From contig NZ_OPYL01000002.1 of the NCBI RefSeq assembly GCF_900343125.1, positions 434,001-498,000 of the forward strand: DNA of 64,000 nucleotides, given 5' to 3'. Position 1 is the stretch's first letter. The number at the start of each line of letters is the position of its first letter. The notes under the pieces are model-generated. The model made no database searches. It saw only the letters and a list, made by a program, of their open reading frames with translations, and was not told the origin of the DNA. The DNA is from Dysgonomonas sp. Marseille-P4361. Lineage in GTDB: Bacteria; Bacteroidota; Bacteroidia; Bacteroidales; Dysgonomonadaceae. The position numbers and the translations under genes are program-made. This document shows positions 44,787-53,401 of this stretch, piece by piece.

Positions 44787-44823
44787 TTTAAAACGTTTCG
44801 CCGTTTGTACTTTATGTTCTTAC
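44787..44823 (-). repeat. Candidate left phage end (inverted relative to right end)
   Basis: Read inward on the minus strand: GTAAGAAC, AT, AAAGTACA, ten bases, CGTTTTAAA. The right end has the same blocks but without the ten-base spacer, a difference of about one helical turn. Confidence 0.5.
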
Positions 44824-45721
44824 CCCCTTAAAAGAAAAAGCTAAAGAGGAACATCGAGAGGAAAATATTCAAATTATAGAATCATCAAATTTAGTTCTTA
44901 AAGAAGCAAACTCAGAAGAGGAAGTATTAAAAAAATATCTTGTAGAAAATTCTATAGATGTGTACTTTAAAGATATAGATTTGGCAATTAAAATTATACT
45001 TAAAAACAAAGCCTACTGTAAATTTAATAAAGAAGATAAAGTCTTAGATATAATTTATAAAATACTCATAAAAGAAAATGAAAGTAATATCAGGGATTAT
45101 GAACTTGAGAGGTTAAAACATAAGAAAGCTCGAAACTATTATAACAATTATCTATTAGTTGTTCAGAAGCAAAGTTTAAAAGAACGAATTAAATCTACAC
45201 TTGAATTTTTCAAAGAAAAAGCTAAATATCCAGAAAAAGACGATAGACTATTATATATAGGTTATTCCTATGGAGAAACAATTAGAAATACAGAAAGATA
45301 CATTAATGATAAGGATGAAAAAACAAAACTTCCTAAAAATGTATATATTGATCTAGGTAAGTATATAAATAACACAAAATATTTAGTGAATCTAGCTATT
45401 GTTAAATTAAAAATGGAAGAAGACTTTGTCAGTTATAAACTAACTCAATTAATAGTATTTCTATACGACTTTAAAATTATCGACACAAAATATTACAATC
45501 AATATATTTATGGAACAACTGATTCAAGAACTATAGAATTAGTTAGATTCGGGTTAAATATAAGTGTAATATCAAAGCTTATACAAGATGATCAAATTAG
45601 TAATCTAACTTTAGACAAGAATGGAAATCTCCATATTTTACCTCAATCCAAAAAGACATTTGAAAAATATTTAAATTCACAGCCCCAATTATTCCAATTT
45701 GAGATAAGAAAATATATTTAA
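44824..45721 (+). pseudogene. C-terminal part of a gene truncated by the prophage
   Basis: The frame is open from inside the phage end; the host-like sequence begins LKEKAKEEHREENIQII and continues for about 297 residues. The first usable internal start is GTG at 44960 (253 residues). The protein is Lys/Glu-rich and helical, ending FEIRKYI. It has the feel of the C-terminal accessory part of a large helicase or similar protein, but I cannot name a family. The 5' half is not found at the other phage end. Strong AT-bias matches the genes downstream. It lies 44 bp before the helicase gene. Confidence 0.6.
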
Positions 45722-45765
45722 TCTCACTTACATCTATAATAAACAATAAATCTATTTGATACATT

Positions 45766-47928
45766 ATGTCTTCAGAAAACAATATTTTCAGTAATTTAAA
45801 TACATATTCTACTACAAATAATGAAGATATATCATCTTCAGAAGAAGGGCTTAATATTGTTCAGAATCAGTTAAAAGACATATTGGATGAAAATAGAATT
45901 GAGACTTTAAATGGAGTTAATCCTGATGCTTATATAACCTCTATACATGAAAGCTTATTTAGAACACATAATACTATTTTTAATGATGAGTCTCCAAGAC
46001 ATTACTTATCTCAATTTATAGATAGAATGCCTCATGGCATTGTAGACAAAAGAATAACTGGAATTGGGGCTACAACACTTGAAATAAAAGCTGAAAGATC
46101 TTCAATTATAGTAGTTCCAACTAGACAACTAGCTAAAAACAAGGTTCTGAATAATGACAATTGTTTATATGTAGGTAGCAACTGTGATAACAGGGGTAAC
46201 TCTACTTCTCCACAAAGCATAAAAAGACATCTTCAGAATAATAGATTTCATTATAAAAAATTTATAGTAGTAGCTGACAGCCTTGGAAAGCTCATAAAAT
46301 GTCTTCAAGATGAAAGTCTTGATGTTTATAACAACTTTTTTCTAATGGTTGATGAAATTGACATACTGCAAACAGACAGTAATTACAGACCAAAGTTAGA
46401 AGATGTTATAGACTATTATTTCAATTTTAATATCAAGAAAAGATGTCTTGTATCTGCAACTATTAGTAATTTTTCAAATCCATTATTTGAAAAAGAATGT
46501 AGATTTAGCATAAATGATTTAAATAGTAAGCAAAGAAATATACTTTTACTACACTCCTCAAATGTAAATTTGAGTGTAAAAAATGAGATTTTAAAATATT
46601 CTACTGATAAAATATTAATTGCTTATAATTCAATATTACAGATCAAAAATATCATTTCCCTATTAAATTTAACTAATGAAAATTGTGCAGTTCTATGTAG
46701 TGAAACAAGTAAGAATGATATAGGCGAAGAATTTTACTCAGAATTGAATGTAGACAATACTTTACCTAGAAGAGTTAATTTTATAACCTGTACTTATTTC
46801 TCTGGAATAGATATCCAAGATAGTTACCATTTAATAACTGTATCTAACATTATTAAGTGTTATCAAGCTCTTAGTATCAATAAAATCATTCAAATATATG
46901 GAAGATGTAGAATTCCAAATGGAATTTTGAGTGATACTATTATTTTTAATACAACTTCAACCAATTTTACTTATGGAGCATACTATTTAGATAGCTATAG
47001 GTATAAGTTATTAAAAAAAGCATCCAAAGTGGTTGAATTTCATAATTCAGCAACTTATTTTTCTGAAGGAGATAATGACTTGGAGGATTTATTTTCTGTT
47101 CTGAAAATGGCAATAAAAGAAAAATCTATAGAAAAACCATTTAAAGATTATTCTGTAGAATTAACAAGATATGATATAGAAAAAAAGCTTGTACCTGCTT
47201 ATTTAAATATAGATTATCTTGTAGAAAGAAAAGAAGTGGAATTTATTTTTCAATCACACCCTACAGTTCTAAAAGATAGGCTTATTGCAGAAGGACACAA
47301 TGTAAACTTAGAAGAACAAAACCTTCTGGATGAATTTCAGTTGGAAATTGAAAGCAGCAATCTAGAGGGCTTCAGAAATAGTTATGATAGAGAGCTAGAA
47401 GAAACTATTGAAGAATTAAGGGGAATCCCTTTAGAAGTGCTAGAAAACCCAAGATTTGATAATATATTGAATATAGAAATAAGAAATAGCAAGAGGAATA
47501 AAAAGAAGGTATTAGAATGGTATCAAGGACTTTACAGATATATAGAACATAATAAACTTTTAGACCTGCTAGATGTAATTAAATCTGAAAATGCCAAAGC
47601 ATATAAGAATCTTAAAAATGGCACTATGTTTTGGTGTTTAGCTGAAAACCATCCCTTGCGAATAGATATCAGAAAAGAATTTGTACTTGGGGAAATATTT
47701 AGTTCTGAAGATATATATAATAAATTAGCACCGATAATTAAATATCATTTTCATAAATCTATTACTCCAAGGAAAGCTGTAGCTCTATTTAATCTTTATT
47801 TTAAGACAAGAAGAACTACAGGTAATGGCTACCTTATAGAAGGAGAAAACCCTCTTAATTTTGACTCAAAAATTACTATAATAAGCAAAGAAGACAATAA
47901 TCTATCAAGGCACTTTTGCTTATATTAA
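45766..47928 (+). CDS. SF2 helicase-like protein with atypical Walker A
   Basis: 720 residues. Helicase motifs are visible: motif I TGIGATTLE (98-106), in which the usual Lys is replaced by Ala; motif Ia VVPTRQLA; motif II VDEIDIL (195-201); motif III SATIS (230-234); and motif VI QIYGRCR (376-382). The C-terminal 300 residues are helical and unassigned. Similar proteins occur in mobile elements of this phylum, where replication-origin melting is one possible role. No nuclease motif was noticed. Very AT-rich, apparently in an operon with the truncated gene before it. Confidence 0.65.
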   Translation: MSSENNIFSNLNTYSTTNNEDISSSEEGLNIVQNQLKDILDENRIETLNGVNPDAYITSIHESLFRTHNTIFNDESPRHYLSQFIDRMPHGIVDKRITGIGATTLEIKAERSSIIVVPTRQLAKNKVLNNDNCLYVGSNCDNRGNSTSPQSIKRHLQNNRFHYKKFIVVADSLGKLIKCLQDESLDVYNNFFLMVDEIDILQTDSNYRPKLEDVIDYYFNFNIKKRCLVSATISNFSNPLFEKECRFSINDLNSKQRNILLLHSSNVNLSVKNEILKYSTDKILIAYNSILQIKNIISLLNLTNENCAVLCSETSKNDIGEEFYSELNVDNTLPRRVNFITCTYFSGIDIQDSYHLITVSNIIKCYQALSINKIIQIYGRCRIPNGILSDTIIFNTTSTNFTYGAYYLDSYRYKLLKKASKVVEFHNSATYFSEGDNDLEDLFSVLKMAIKEKSIEKPFKDYSVELTRYDIEKKLVPAYLNIDYLVERKEVEFIFQSHPTVLKDRLIAEGHNVNLEEQNLLDEFQLEIESSNLEGFRNSYDRELEETIEELRGIPLEVLENPRFDNILNIEIRNSKRNKKKVLEWYQGLYRYIEHNKLLDLLDVIKSENAKAYKNLKNGTMFWCLAENHPLRIDIRKEFVLGEIFSSEDIYNKLAPIIKYHFHKSITPRKAVALFNLYFKTRRTTGNGYLIEGENPLNFDSKITIISKEDNNLSRHFCLY

Positions 47929-47961
47929 ATACTGATATACAGGCAATTAAGCGGCTAAATA

Positions 47962-47993
47962 TTTGCAAAGTTCAGATATTTTACTTATCTTTG
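47962..47993 (+). promoter_or_regulatory. Bacteroidota promoter for the 208-aa gene
   Basis: TTTG (47962-47965), exactly 20 bp, TATCTTTG (47986-47993): a full match to the phylum consensus. It predicts an mRNA leader of about 190 nt before the ATG at 48194. Confidence 0.65.
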
Positions 47994-48096
47994 TATCATA
48001 TTTCAACAAAATAGACTTTTCAAAAGAAATGCCTTCTTAATCTAGAAGGATAGATTCAAAGATTTCATTTAACAAAGGGTATCCCAATTGTATGTC

Positions 48097-48157
48097 ATAC
48101 TATATTACCTACTATTTAATTATAGTATTATATATAAGTAAGTAGGTAATATAGTAT
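48097..48157 (+). promoter_or_regulatory. 17-bp perfect inverted repeat in predicted leader
   Basis: ATACTATATTACCTACT (48097-48113) and its exact reverse complement (48141-48157), with a 27-nt AT-rich spacer. It lies inside the transcribed leader of the 208-aa gene, so it could be an RNA regulatory hairpin, or a double-stranded site such as an origin or operator. Confidence 0.6.
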
Positions 48158-48193
48158 AGCATATGTTTTACACACCCTGTAAAACTAAATGAG

Positions 48194-48820
48194 ATGAAGT
48201 CTTATACTATTATCCCAAATGAAGCAGGAGGAATATTCACCCCTAGAGATTTATACACTCTTACTTGTCTATATTTAACAGCTAAGGATGATTATACAAC
48301 TAATTCTACAAGAGAACAATTAGCTAAAATTACAGGACTTTCCTTTGCTTATATAAAAGATAAGTTTCTCACAAGATTAAGAAAATCAAATTTCTGTGAG
48401 ATAGAGGAATATATAGAATTCTCAAATAGTCTGATAAGAAAAAGGAATAAATATATATTATCTAAACCTATAACCAATTTTAAAATAATAAGTAAAGAAA
48501 TATTGGAAGATACAAATCTTACTCCTTCTGAAAAGGGTATAATGATTGGACTATACTCTTTGACTGTAAATAACTCTTTTAATATTGGATTTTCTAAAAG
48601 TGAGATAGCCAAAAGATTAAAATTAAGCAGTAAAACATACTTGAAATATGAAAAGGCTTTGATTGAGAAAGGCTATATAAAACTTCTTTCAGAAGATATT
48701 ACAAATGATAGGCATGAAGATTTTGATGGAGGTATAGTTTTAAATTGCAGTTGGTTAGGAACTAAAGAGCTAAATACAAAGGTGTATGAGTCAACACATA
48801 ATAACATAAATAGACAATAA
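48194..48820 (+). CDS. Winged-helix-type DNA-binding protein (replication-initiator-like position)
   Basis: 208 residues with two similar HTH-like segments: STREQLAKITGLSFAYIKDKFLTRLRK (about 38-64) and GFSKSEIAKRLKLSSKTYLKYEKALIEKGYI (137-167). Tandem winged helices occur in plasmid Rep proteins and in replication-initiation helpers, but no family is certain. The inverted repeat upstream would be a natural binding site. Confidence 0.55.
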   Translation: MKSYTIIPNEAGGIFTPRDLYTLTCLYLTAKDDYTTNSTREQLAKITGLSFAYIKDKFLTRLRKSNFCEIEEYIEFSNSLIRKRNKYILSKPITNFKIISKEILEDTNLTPSEKGIMIGLYSLTVNNSFNIGFSKSEIAKRLKLSSKTYLKYEKALIEKGYIKLLSEDITNDRHEDFDGGIVLNCSWLGTKELNTKVYESTHNNINRQ

Positions 48821-49012
48821 TTGAAAGTAATACAATCTTTGATTATATTAGTATAACATAACTATTTCTACTCTTTAGAAAATTGAAAGAAAAAATATTA
48901 TTTTTTCAAAAAGTTCTATATATCCACAAGCTCTATATAAACAAACTATACCCCCTCCATACTTTGCAGAGTTGGGATAGTCCCCCTGTACAACAATAAT
49001 ATTATTAGATTT

Positions 49013-49282
49013 ATGGATGGATTAAAATTTTTAGATACTTGGAGCATAAGTCAATTTAAGCAGAACCACCAAGTAAATAAGATTGAAATTAAAAAGAATG
49101 AAGAGACAGGTAAATGTTTTTTTACTTTTGGAATTGAAACAGGTGCAGTTTCTAAGAAATTAGATACTAGAGAATTGACTAACCCTGTTATTTCTCAAGT
49201 ATGTCTACCTACTACAGGAGAAATGTTTTATCTTTTACATCAAAAAGGAGAAAACAGAGCTATGACTATAGCTACATTATAA
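49013..49282 (+). CDS. Small protein of unknown function, 89 aa
   Basis: MDGLKFLDTWSISQFKQNHQVNKIEI... predicted strand-rich, no signal peptide. No family recognised. It precedes the DUF3871 gene by 130 bp. Confidence 0.5.
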   Translation: MDGLKFLDTWSISQFKQNHQVNKIEIKKNEETGKCFFTFGIETGAVSKKLDTRELTNPVISQVCLPTTGEMFYLLHQKGENRAMTIATL

Positions 49283-49345
49283 AATGAAGTAATAAATATT
49301 TCAGAATGCAGAGAGAATTAAAGTCTTTCTGCATTTTATTTTATA

Positions 49346-49385
49346 TCTCACTTAGATTTCTATTTATGGACAAGATGTAAGTGAG
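49346..49385 (+). promoter_or_regulatory. TCACTTA hairpin before the DUF3871 gene
   Basis: CTCACTTA (49347-49354) pairs with TAAGTGAG (49378-49385). A related hairpin follows the gene (TCACTTA 50447-50453, TAAGTGA 50478-50484), and a single TCTCACTTA lies at 45722-45730 after the truncated gene. Terminators or shared protein-binding sites are both possible. Confidence 0.45.
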
Positions 49386-49412
49386 TGAATTAATAACTAA
49401 ATAAATTTTACG

Positions 49413-50444
49413 ATGGAAACAATACAACTTTTGCCACTTCAGAACAATAATATACACTCTATATTCCCTATACAGTATACAGAACCTATAATTATTGATA
49501 TTACAGAAGCTAAAGAGGTAAAATATGTTAAGAATTTTATTGAAGCAAATACTCAAGAAATAGATCTATTCAGCTTAAAAAATGATTGCATAATTCCTGT
49601 TTTTTCAAAAGACAATGAACTTACTATTAGTCATTATAATTTCATTGAAACTATGTGGAATGCAGTTAATATCTTTTTCCCTTCAGAACCAATATCTAAG
49701 CCAGAAATAAGAGTTTCTCATGTCATTAAAGGAAGGATTCCAGAAGCTATCCATAAACCAATAAATGAGCTATTAGAAACAGATAAAACCATTTATTATG
49801 AAAGAATGGCATTTTGTATAGAAGTACCATCAATCTATCAAATAATAGATGGTAATAGGCTTAATTTAACAGTTGGAGGAGTTAGAGCTTATAATCACGA
49901 GAATTTATATAGCAAGAAGACTTATGAAAAGTTCAAGATTTTTATAGGATTTAGAAATCTTGTTTGTTGCAATCTATGTATATCTACAGATGGTTATCAA
50001 TCAGAATTAAGAGTTATGAGTGAATTGGAATTAGAAAAGGCTATACTAGCTCTATTCAAACAATACAATGTAAGAGAACATTTAGAAAAGATGAGTAATC
50101 TTCAAAATGTATATCTTTCAGAACATCAGTTTGCCCAATTAATAGGAAAATCAAAACTTTACCATTGTTTACCAAATAGAGATAAAAAATTACTACCTAT
50201 TATGGAATTTGGAGACACTCATATAAATACTGTAGCCAAAGCATACTATAATGATGAAAACTTTAGGATAGATGAAGGATCAAATGCTATTAGCCTATGG
50301 AAAGTTTATAATCTATTCACTACAGCTAATAAAAGTAGTTATATAGATAATCTATTGGATAGATCTTTAAATGCTACAGACTTAGCAATGGGAATAAATA
50401 AGGCATTGAATGGAGATAGTGAATATAGATGGTTTATAGAGTAA
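49413..50444 (+). CDS. DUF3871 family protein
   Basis: 343 residues, the usual length of this Bacteroidota family. Recognised by the overall sequence (SHVIKGRIPEAIHKPINELLETDKTIYYERMAFCIEVP, LNLTVGGVRAYNHENLYS, FRNLVCCNLCISTDG). The family is common on mobile elements; function unknown. Confidence 0.7.
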   Translation: METIQLLPLQNNNIHSIFPIQYTEPIIIDITEAKEVKYVKNFIEANTQEIDLFSLKNDCIIPVFSKDNELTISHYNFIETMWNAVNIFFPSEPISKPEIRVSHVIKGRIPEAIHKPINELLETDKTIYYERMAFCIEVPSIYQIIDGNRLNLTVGGVRAYNHENLYSKKTYEKFKIFIGFRNLVCCNLCISTDGYQSELRVMSELELEKAILALFKQYNVREHLEKMSNLQNVYLSEHQFAQLIGKSKLYHCLPNRDKKLLPIMEFGDTHINTVAKAYYNDENFRIDEGSNAISLWKVYNLFTTANKSSYIDNLLDRSLNATDLAMGINKALNGDSEYRWFIE

Positions 50445-50605
50445 TATCACTTATCTTATATCTAAGATTAGTAAAGGTAAGTGAGTGTTAAAAAAGAAAA
50501 GGATGTAATTACTTCCTATTTAAGGATTTTAAATCAGCCTTTTTCTTTTATTATTGTTGTATTAGCCTCATTCAGTAATGGATGGGGCTTTTTAATTAAT
50601 GAATT

Positions 50606-50689
50606 ATGGAACTATTATTAACTATTCTAGGATGGATTATATGCTTTATTCTTATATCCTATTTATTGGATACAGACAGCAAAAAATAA
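50606..50689 (+). CDS. Tiny membrane peptide, 27 aa
   Basis: MELLLTILGWIICFILISYL then LDTDSKK: one hydrophobic helix and a charged end. It is preceded by a hairpin-like AGCC...GGGGCTTTTT element (about 50556-50593), as other small frames here are. Expression is unproven. Confidence 0.35.
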   Translation: MELLLTILGWIICFILISYLLDTDSKK

Positions 50690-51090
50690 TACAGTAAACA
50701 AAGGGAAGCCTTTATTATTATATCCCTTTTAAACCTTCAATTAGCCACACCTATTAGATATGGCTTAGAAACATTATATTTCAAAAAAGCAGTTGCAAAT
50801 TTGGCTTATATCTACTAAAAACTTGTATTTTTGTAGACAGTCAGAAATTAAATAATTGTGAATGAATATATAAGTTAAACTAAGACATATAAAAAAGAAG
50901 TATTTGCTTTTTACTTGTGAAGTCCTAAAATTACCACTTTAAAGATAAACCACAGCAGTAAATGAGTGAATGCTACACTATATAGGTGTGGCTTCCTTGT
51001 TTTGTGGTTTAGGTATGTGGTAATGCCTTGGGCTCATTCAAGTGAATGCCACATCTTCTTTTATAAGTATGGCTTAAAAAAAAGAAAATT
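50690..51090. other. Structured intergenic region with repeated hairpins
   Basis: No gene seen. Nested inverted repeats: ATTACCAC (50930-50937) with GTGGTAAT (51017-51024), and TAAACCACA (50946-50954) with TGTGGTTTA (51003-51011). Hairpin modules of the type GCCACA...TATGGCTT recur near 50744-50765 and 51051-51075, with a variant near 50975-50993. A promoter-like TTTG (50800) with TATTTTTG (50826-50833) precedes them, so a structured RNA is plausible. Confidence 0.45.
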
Positions 51091-51273
51091 ATGAAAGATG
51101 ATAAAGAGAAAGACAACAAAAGCTTAGCTTGTTTTGGGCAGATAATCATAGCCCTGATAATCATAGCTATAATATATGGACTTGGGGATTTTCTAAAAAG
51201 TAACAAAGAGTTTTCTATCATACTCTTTGTCCTAATATCAATATGGTTTGGGTGGAAGCTATTAAAAAAGTAA
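51091..51273 (+). CDS. Small two-helix membrane protein, 60 aa
   Basis: Charged N-terminus (MKDDKEKDNKSLACFGQ), then two hydrophobic segments (IIIALIIIAIIYGLG and FSIILFVLISIWFGW) and a Lys end. It follows a hairpin module by a few bases. Function unknown. Confidence 0.5.
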   Translation: MKDDKEKDNKSLACFGQIIIALIIIAIIYGLGDFLKSNKEFSIILFVLISIWFGWKLLKK

Positions 51274-51300
51274 CTTTAGATTAAATATAAATCAAATAAA

Positions 51301-52044
51301 ATGAAACAATTAGTCAAAAATTTAACTTTGTATCTATCTTTTACTATTGCTCTGACAGCTTGTAACTCGGAGAATGAAGATGATTATCAGGATAATATAT
51401 TATCAGGAACAGAGTGGGTATCTACGGATTTAAAACCATCAGATAATGTAACAGAAGAAAATTTTCACATGTCATTCAATGATATTTTAAGAGCATTTCC
51501 TCTTGTTAGTTATAATGTAGATAATAATCCTATAATAAAAAATATAGAAATAACCAAAAAAGGAGATATTACATATTATGATGAAATTCTAAAATTTGAA
51601 AACTCTAATTGTGCATATAATAATCTTGTTTATTCTATTTCATCAATAAAAGAAGTAGAAAATGAGTTTAAAAGGTATATAATTCCAAATCAAGAGTGTA
51701 TTAGTCCAAGAGGGGACTATACTTTGAGTGTGAAAAATAATGGAATCTTCTACCATCCAACAGAACGACCTTTAGAAAGTAAATTAATTATAGAATTAAA
51801 AAATAACAATTTGGATGAATATGTGAAAACAATTAAGGTTATATCAGAAAGATCAGACACAGTTTTTCAAAATAAGGAAGTTGAAATAATGTATTTTAAA
51901 AGGAATGAGAATGAAATAGTCATGTATAATAATGATGTGAAATTTATAGGAAATCTAGACAAAGATAACTGGCTTATTAAATTATCTCGGATCAGTCCTT
52001 CACTCAAAGAATTAGGAAACTTCAAATTGAAAACAAAAAAATAA
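51301..52044 (+). CDS. Lipoprotein of unknown function
   Basis: 247 residues with a lipoprotein signal (LYLSFTIALTACNSENEDD; lipid Cys at about 21, acidic residues behind it favouring the surface in this phylum). The rest is strand-rich without a recognised family. Start 27 bp after the 60-aa gene. Confidence 0.6.
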   Translation: MKQLVKNLTLYLSFTIALTACNSENEDDYQDNILSGTEWVSTDLKPSDNVTEENFHMSFNDILRAFPLVSYNVDNNPIIKNIEITKKGDITYYDEILKFENSNCAYNNLVYSISSIKEVENEFKRYIIPNQECISPRGDYTLSVKNNGIFYHPTERPLESKLIIELKNNNLDEYVKTIKVISERSDTVFQNKEVEIMYFKRNENEIVMYNNDVKFIGNLDKDNWLIKLSRISPSLKELGNFKLKTKK

Positions 52045-52158
52045 GATTATAATCTAGAGAGCCATTTTATAATCAAAAGATGTATAAATGGGGAAATAGT
52101 GAGAACTAGTTTTATTGACTAATAGCAAGGTGTTGATTTACAGATATTAATTTATTTT

Positions 52159-52182
52159 AGACGAGTCCCGTCCATACCGCCA
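52159..52182 (+). other. tRNA 3'-end fragment, probable attachment site
   Basis: GAGTCCCGTCCATACCGCCA reads as the second half of a T arm (loop end GAGT, stem CCCGT), acceptor CCATACC, discriminator G and CCA. The 5' part of a tRNA is absent. A strong terminator follows at once. This is how integrases leave tRNA ends; the complete tRNA would lie beyond the left edge of the window. Confidence 0.5.
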
Positions 52183-52215
52183 AGAAGCAGCTAATATTTC
52201 TATTAGCTGCTTCTT
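52183..52215 (+). terminator. Strong terminator after the tRNA fragment
   Basis: AGAAGCAGCTAATA and TATTAGCTGCTTCT form a 14-bp stem with a 4-5 nt loop, followed by TTTATTT. It probably was the tRNA gene's own terminator. Confidence 0.75.
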
Positions 52216-52258
52216 TATTTAGGATAACCTTGTCATGTTACAATGATGTTATGGATGC

Positions 52259-53401
52259 TTAGATGTGAGCTATTAGAACTTTTTCGAAGAATGGATGAGA
52301 TAGCCTAAGATTCATAAAACGGAATTTGTATTCAGGGACAATCTTTTTGAGTAGTGGGGGAATCTCAAAAAAATCTTTTCCTGTATGATACATTGATATT
52401 AATAAAACAGGTTTATCTCTTTTTATCGTCTCCATGCCTCCTGAAATTGCTGAAAATTCAGCACCTTCAATATCCATCTTGATCAAGCCTGTTTTTCGAT
52501 TTTTACATTCGTTGTCTATCGTGGATATTTGTACTCTTTGTGTTTCTGAAAGGTTATTTGTAACCTCACTATTGATCGAACTGTTAGATAACTCGGTTGG
52601 GTCAAAGTGTATATCAATGACATCTTCTTTGTCTCCAATTCCTTTTTTTACTATCTGAATATCGTTGACAGTATTGTTCACTAGAGTTTTACTCAGTAAT
52701 TCTATATTAGAATTGATAGGTTCGTAAGCATATACCTGTCGTGGACTGTATTTTTTTAAGAAAAGGAGAGCGCTATCACCTATAAAAGCCCCAATGTCTA
52801 GAAAATCTTTATCTTTTATATAGTTGATTGTTTCTTGAGGTAGGTACTTTAGTCCATAATCGTGGAGAAATACATTTTCAGCAAAATTGTTGTATGGTAA
52901 GTAGTACTTTGTATGGTCTAATGATAAACAGTAGCCTTTCTTTGTTGCTTTAACTGCTTTCCGAGTATTAATATCCCATTCAATAGCTTCTTTCACTTCT
53001 GGTGAAGTAACTGGAATAGTATTATACCCGTTAAGGCATGACTTTATACGATTATCTATAAATTCAACAATTGCGTCTTCATCTTCTTTCTTGTAATATA
53101 AGCTAGTGTCAAAATCGACTTTGTTTAGGAATATGTATTTAATAAAATTAGTCGCATATAGGTTTAATTGTTCAAGCTGTATGAAGTTGTTTTTATTCAA
53201 CTTCTTGCTTTGTTTATTTTGTAAATATATAGAATAGGCTGGGTTGAAAGGGTGGAAAATAAAACTTCTAAGCCATTTTGGAAAAAGTAGCTTTATTCTA
53301 TATAATTTATCTTGTTTAACTTGCTCAACCCGTTGAGAGCTTTGCTTTGTTTTAATTAGTTCTGTAATGCGTTGTGAAATATATTTTTCATTGATTATCA
53401 T
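52259..53401 (-). CDS. FkbM-family methyltransferase
   Basis: 380 residues. The SAM-binding core is DIGAFIGDSALLFLKKY and the family motif KMDIEGAEFSAISGG is complete near 310-324. The N-terminal 170 residues are unassigned. FkbM enzymes O-methylate sugars or secondary metabolites; a role in surface polysaccharide is possible. It stands alone, opposite to its neighbours. Confidence 0.85.
   Translation of the reverse strand: MIINEKYISQRITELIKTKQSSQRVEQVKQDKLYRIKLLFPKWLRSFIFHPFNPAYSIYLQNKQSKKLNKNNFIQLEQLNLYATNFIKYIFLNKVDFDTSLYYKKEDEDAIVEFIDNRIKSCLNGYNTIPVTSPEVKEAIEWDINTRKAVKATKKGYCLSLDHTKYYLPYNNFAENVFLHDYGLKYLPQETINYIKDKDFLDIGAFIGDSALLFLKKYSPRQVYAYEPINSNIELLSKTLVNNTVNDIQIVKKGIGDKEDVIDIHFDPTELSNSSINSEVTNNLSETQRVQISTIDNECKNRKTGLIKMDIEGAEFSAISGGMETIKRDKPVLLISMYHTGKDFFEIPPLLKKIVPEYKFRFMNLRLSHPFFEKVLIAHI

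Larger units (their letters stand above)
11965..44823. mobile_element. Mu-like transposable siphophage (prophage), about 33 kb
   Basis: The region holds a DDE MuA-type transposase, MuB ATPase, Gam, gp16-like, S24 repressor, terminase, portal/MuF, protease/scaffold, capsid, lysis, tail tube, tape measure, distal tail and fibre genes. The ends are inferred from an inverted similarity: GCAAAAAC...AAAGTACA + CGTTTTAAA at 11965-11991, and the reverse complement GTAAGAAC...AAAGTACA (10 extra bp) CGTTTTAAA at 44823-44787. I could not find a 5-bp target duplication, so the ends may be off by several bases. No tail sheath or contractile genes are seen, hence siphovirus-like. Confidence 0.85.

Noticed and set aside
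11950-44840. A 5-bp target-site duplication around the prophage, including the shared CTTAA(A).
   Set aside because: Using CTTAA would leave ends that are not aligned with the shared AAAGTACA/CGTTTTAAA blocks; other candidate borders share no 5-mer.
44575-44844. An 89-codon open frame on the + strand at the phage left end.
   Set aside because: It crosses the inferred phage end into the interrupted host gene in another frame and has no family likeness; it overlaps repeats and end sequences.
49346-50489. CRISPR-like array from repeated TCACTTA sequences.
   Set aside because: Only two or three short hairpin copies far apart, no regular spacers and no cas genes; no CRISPR array was seen in the window.
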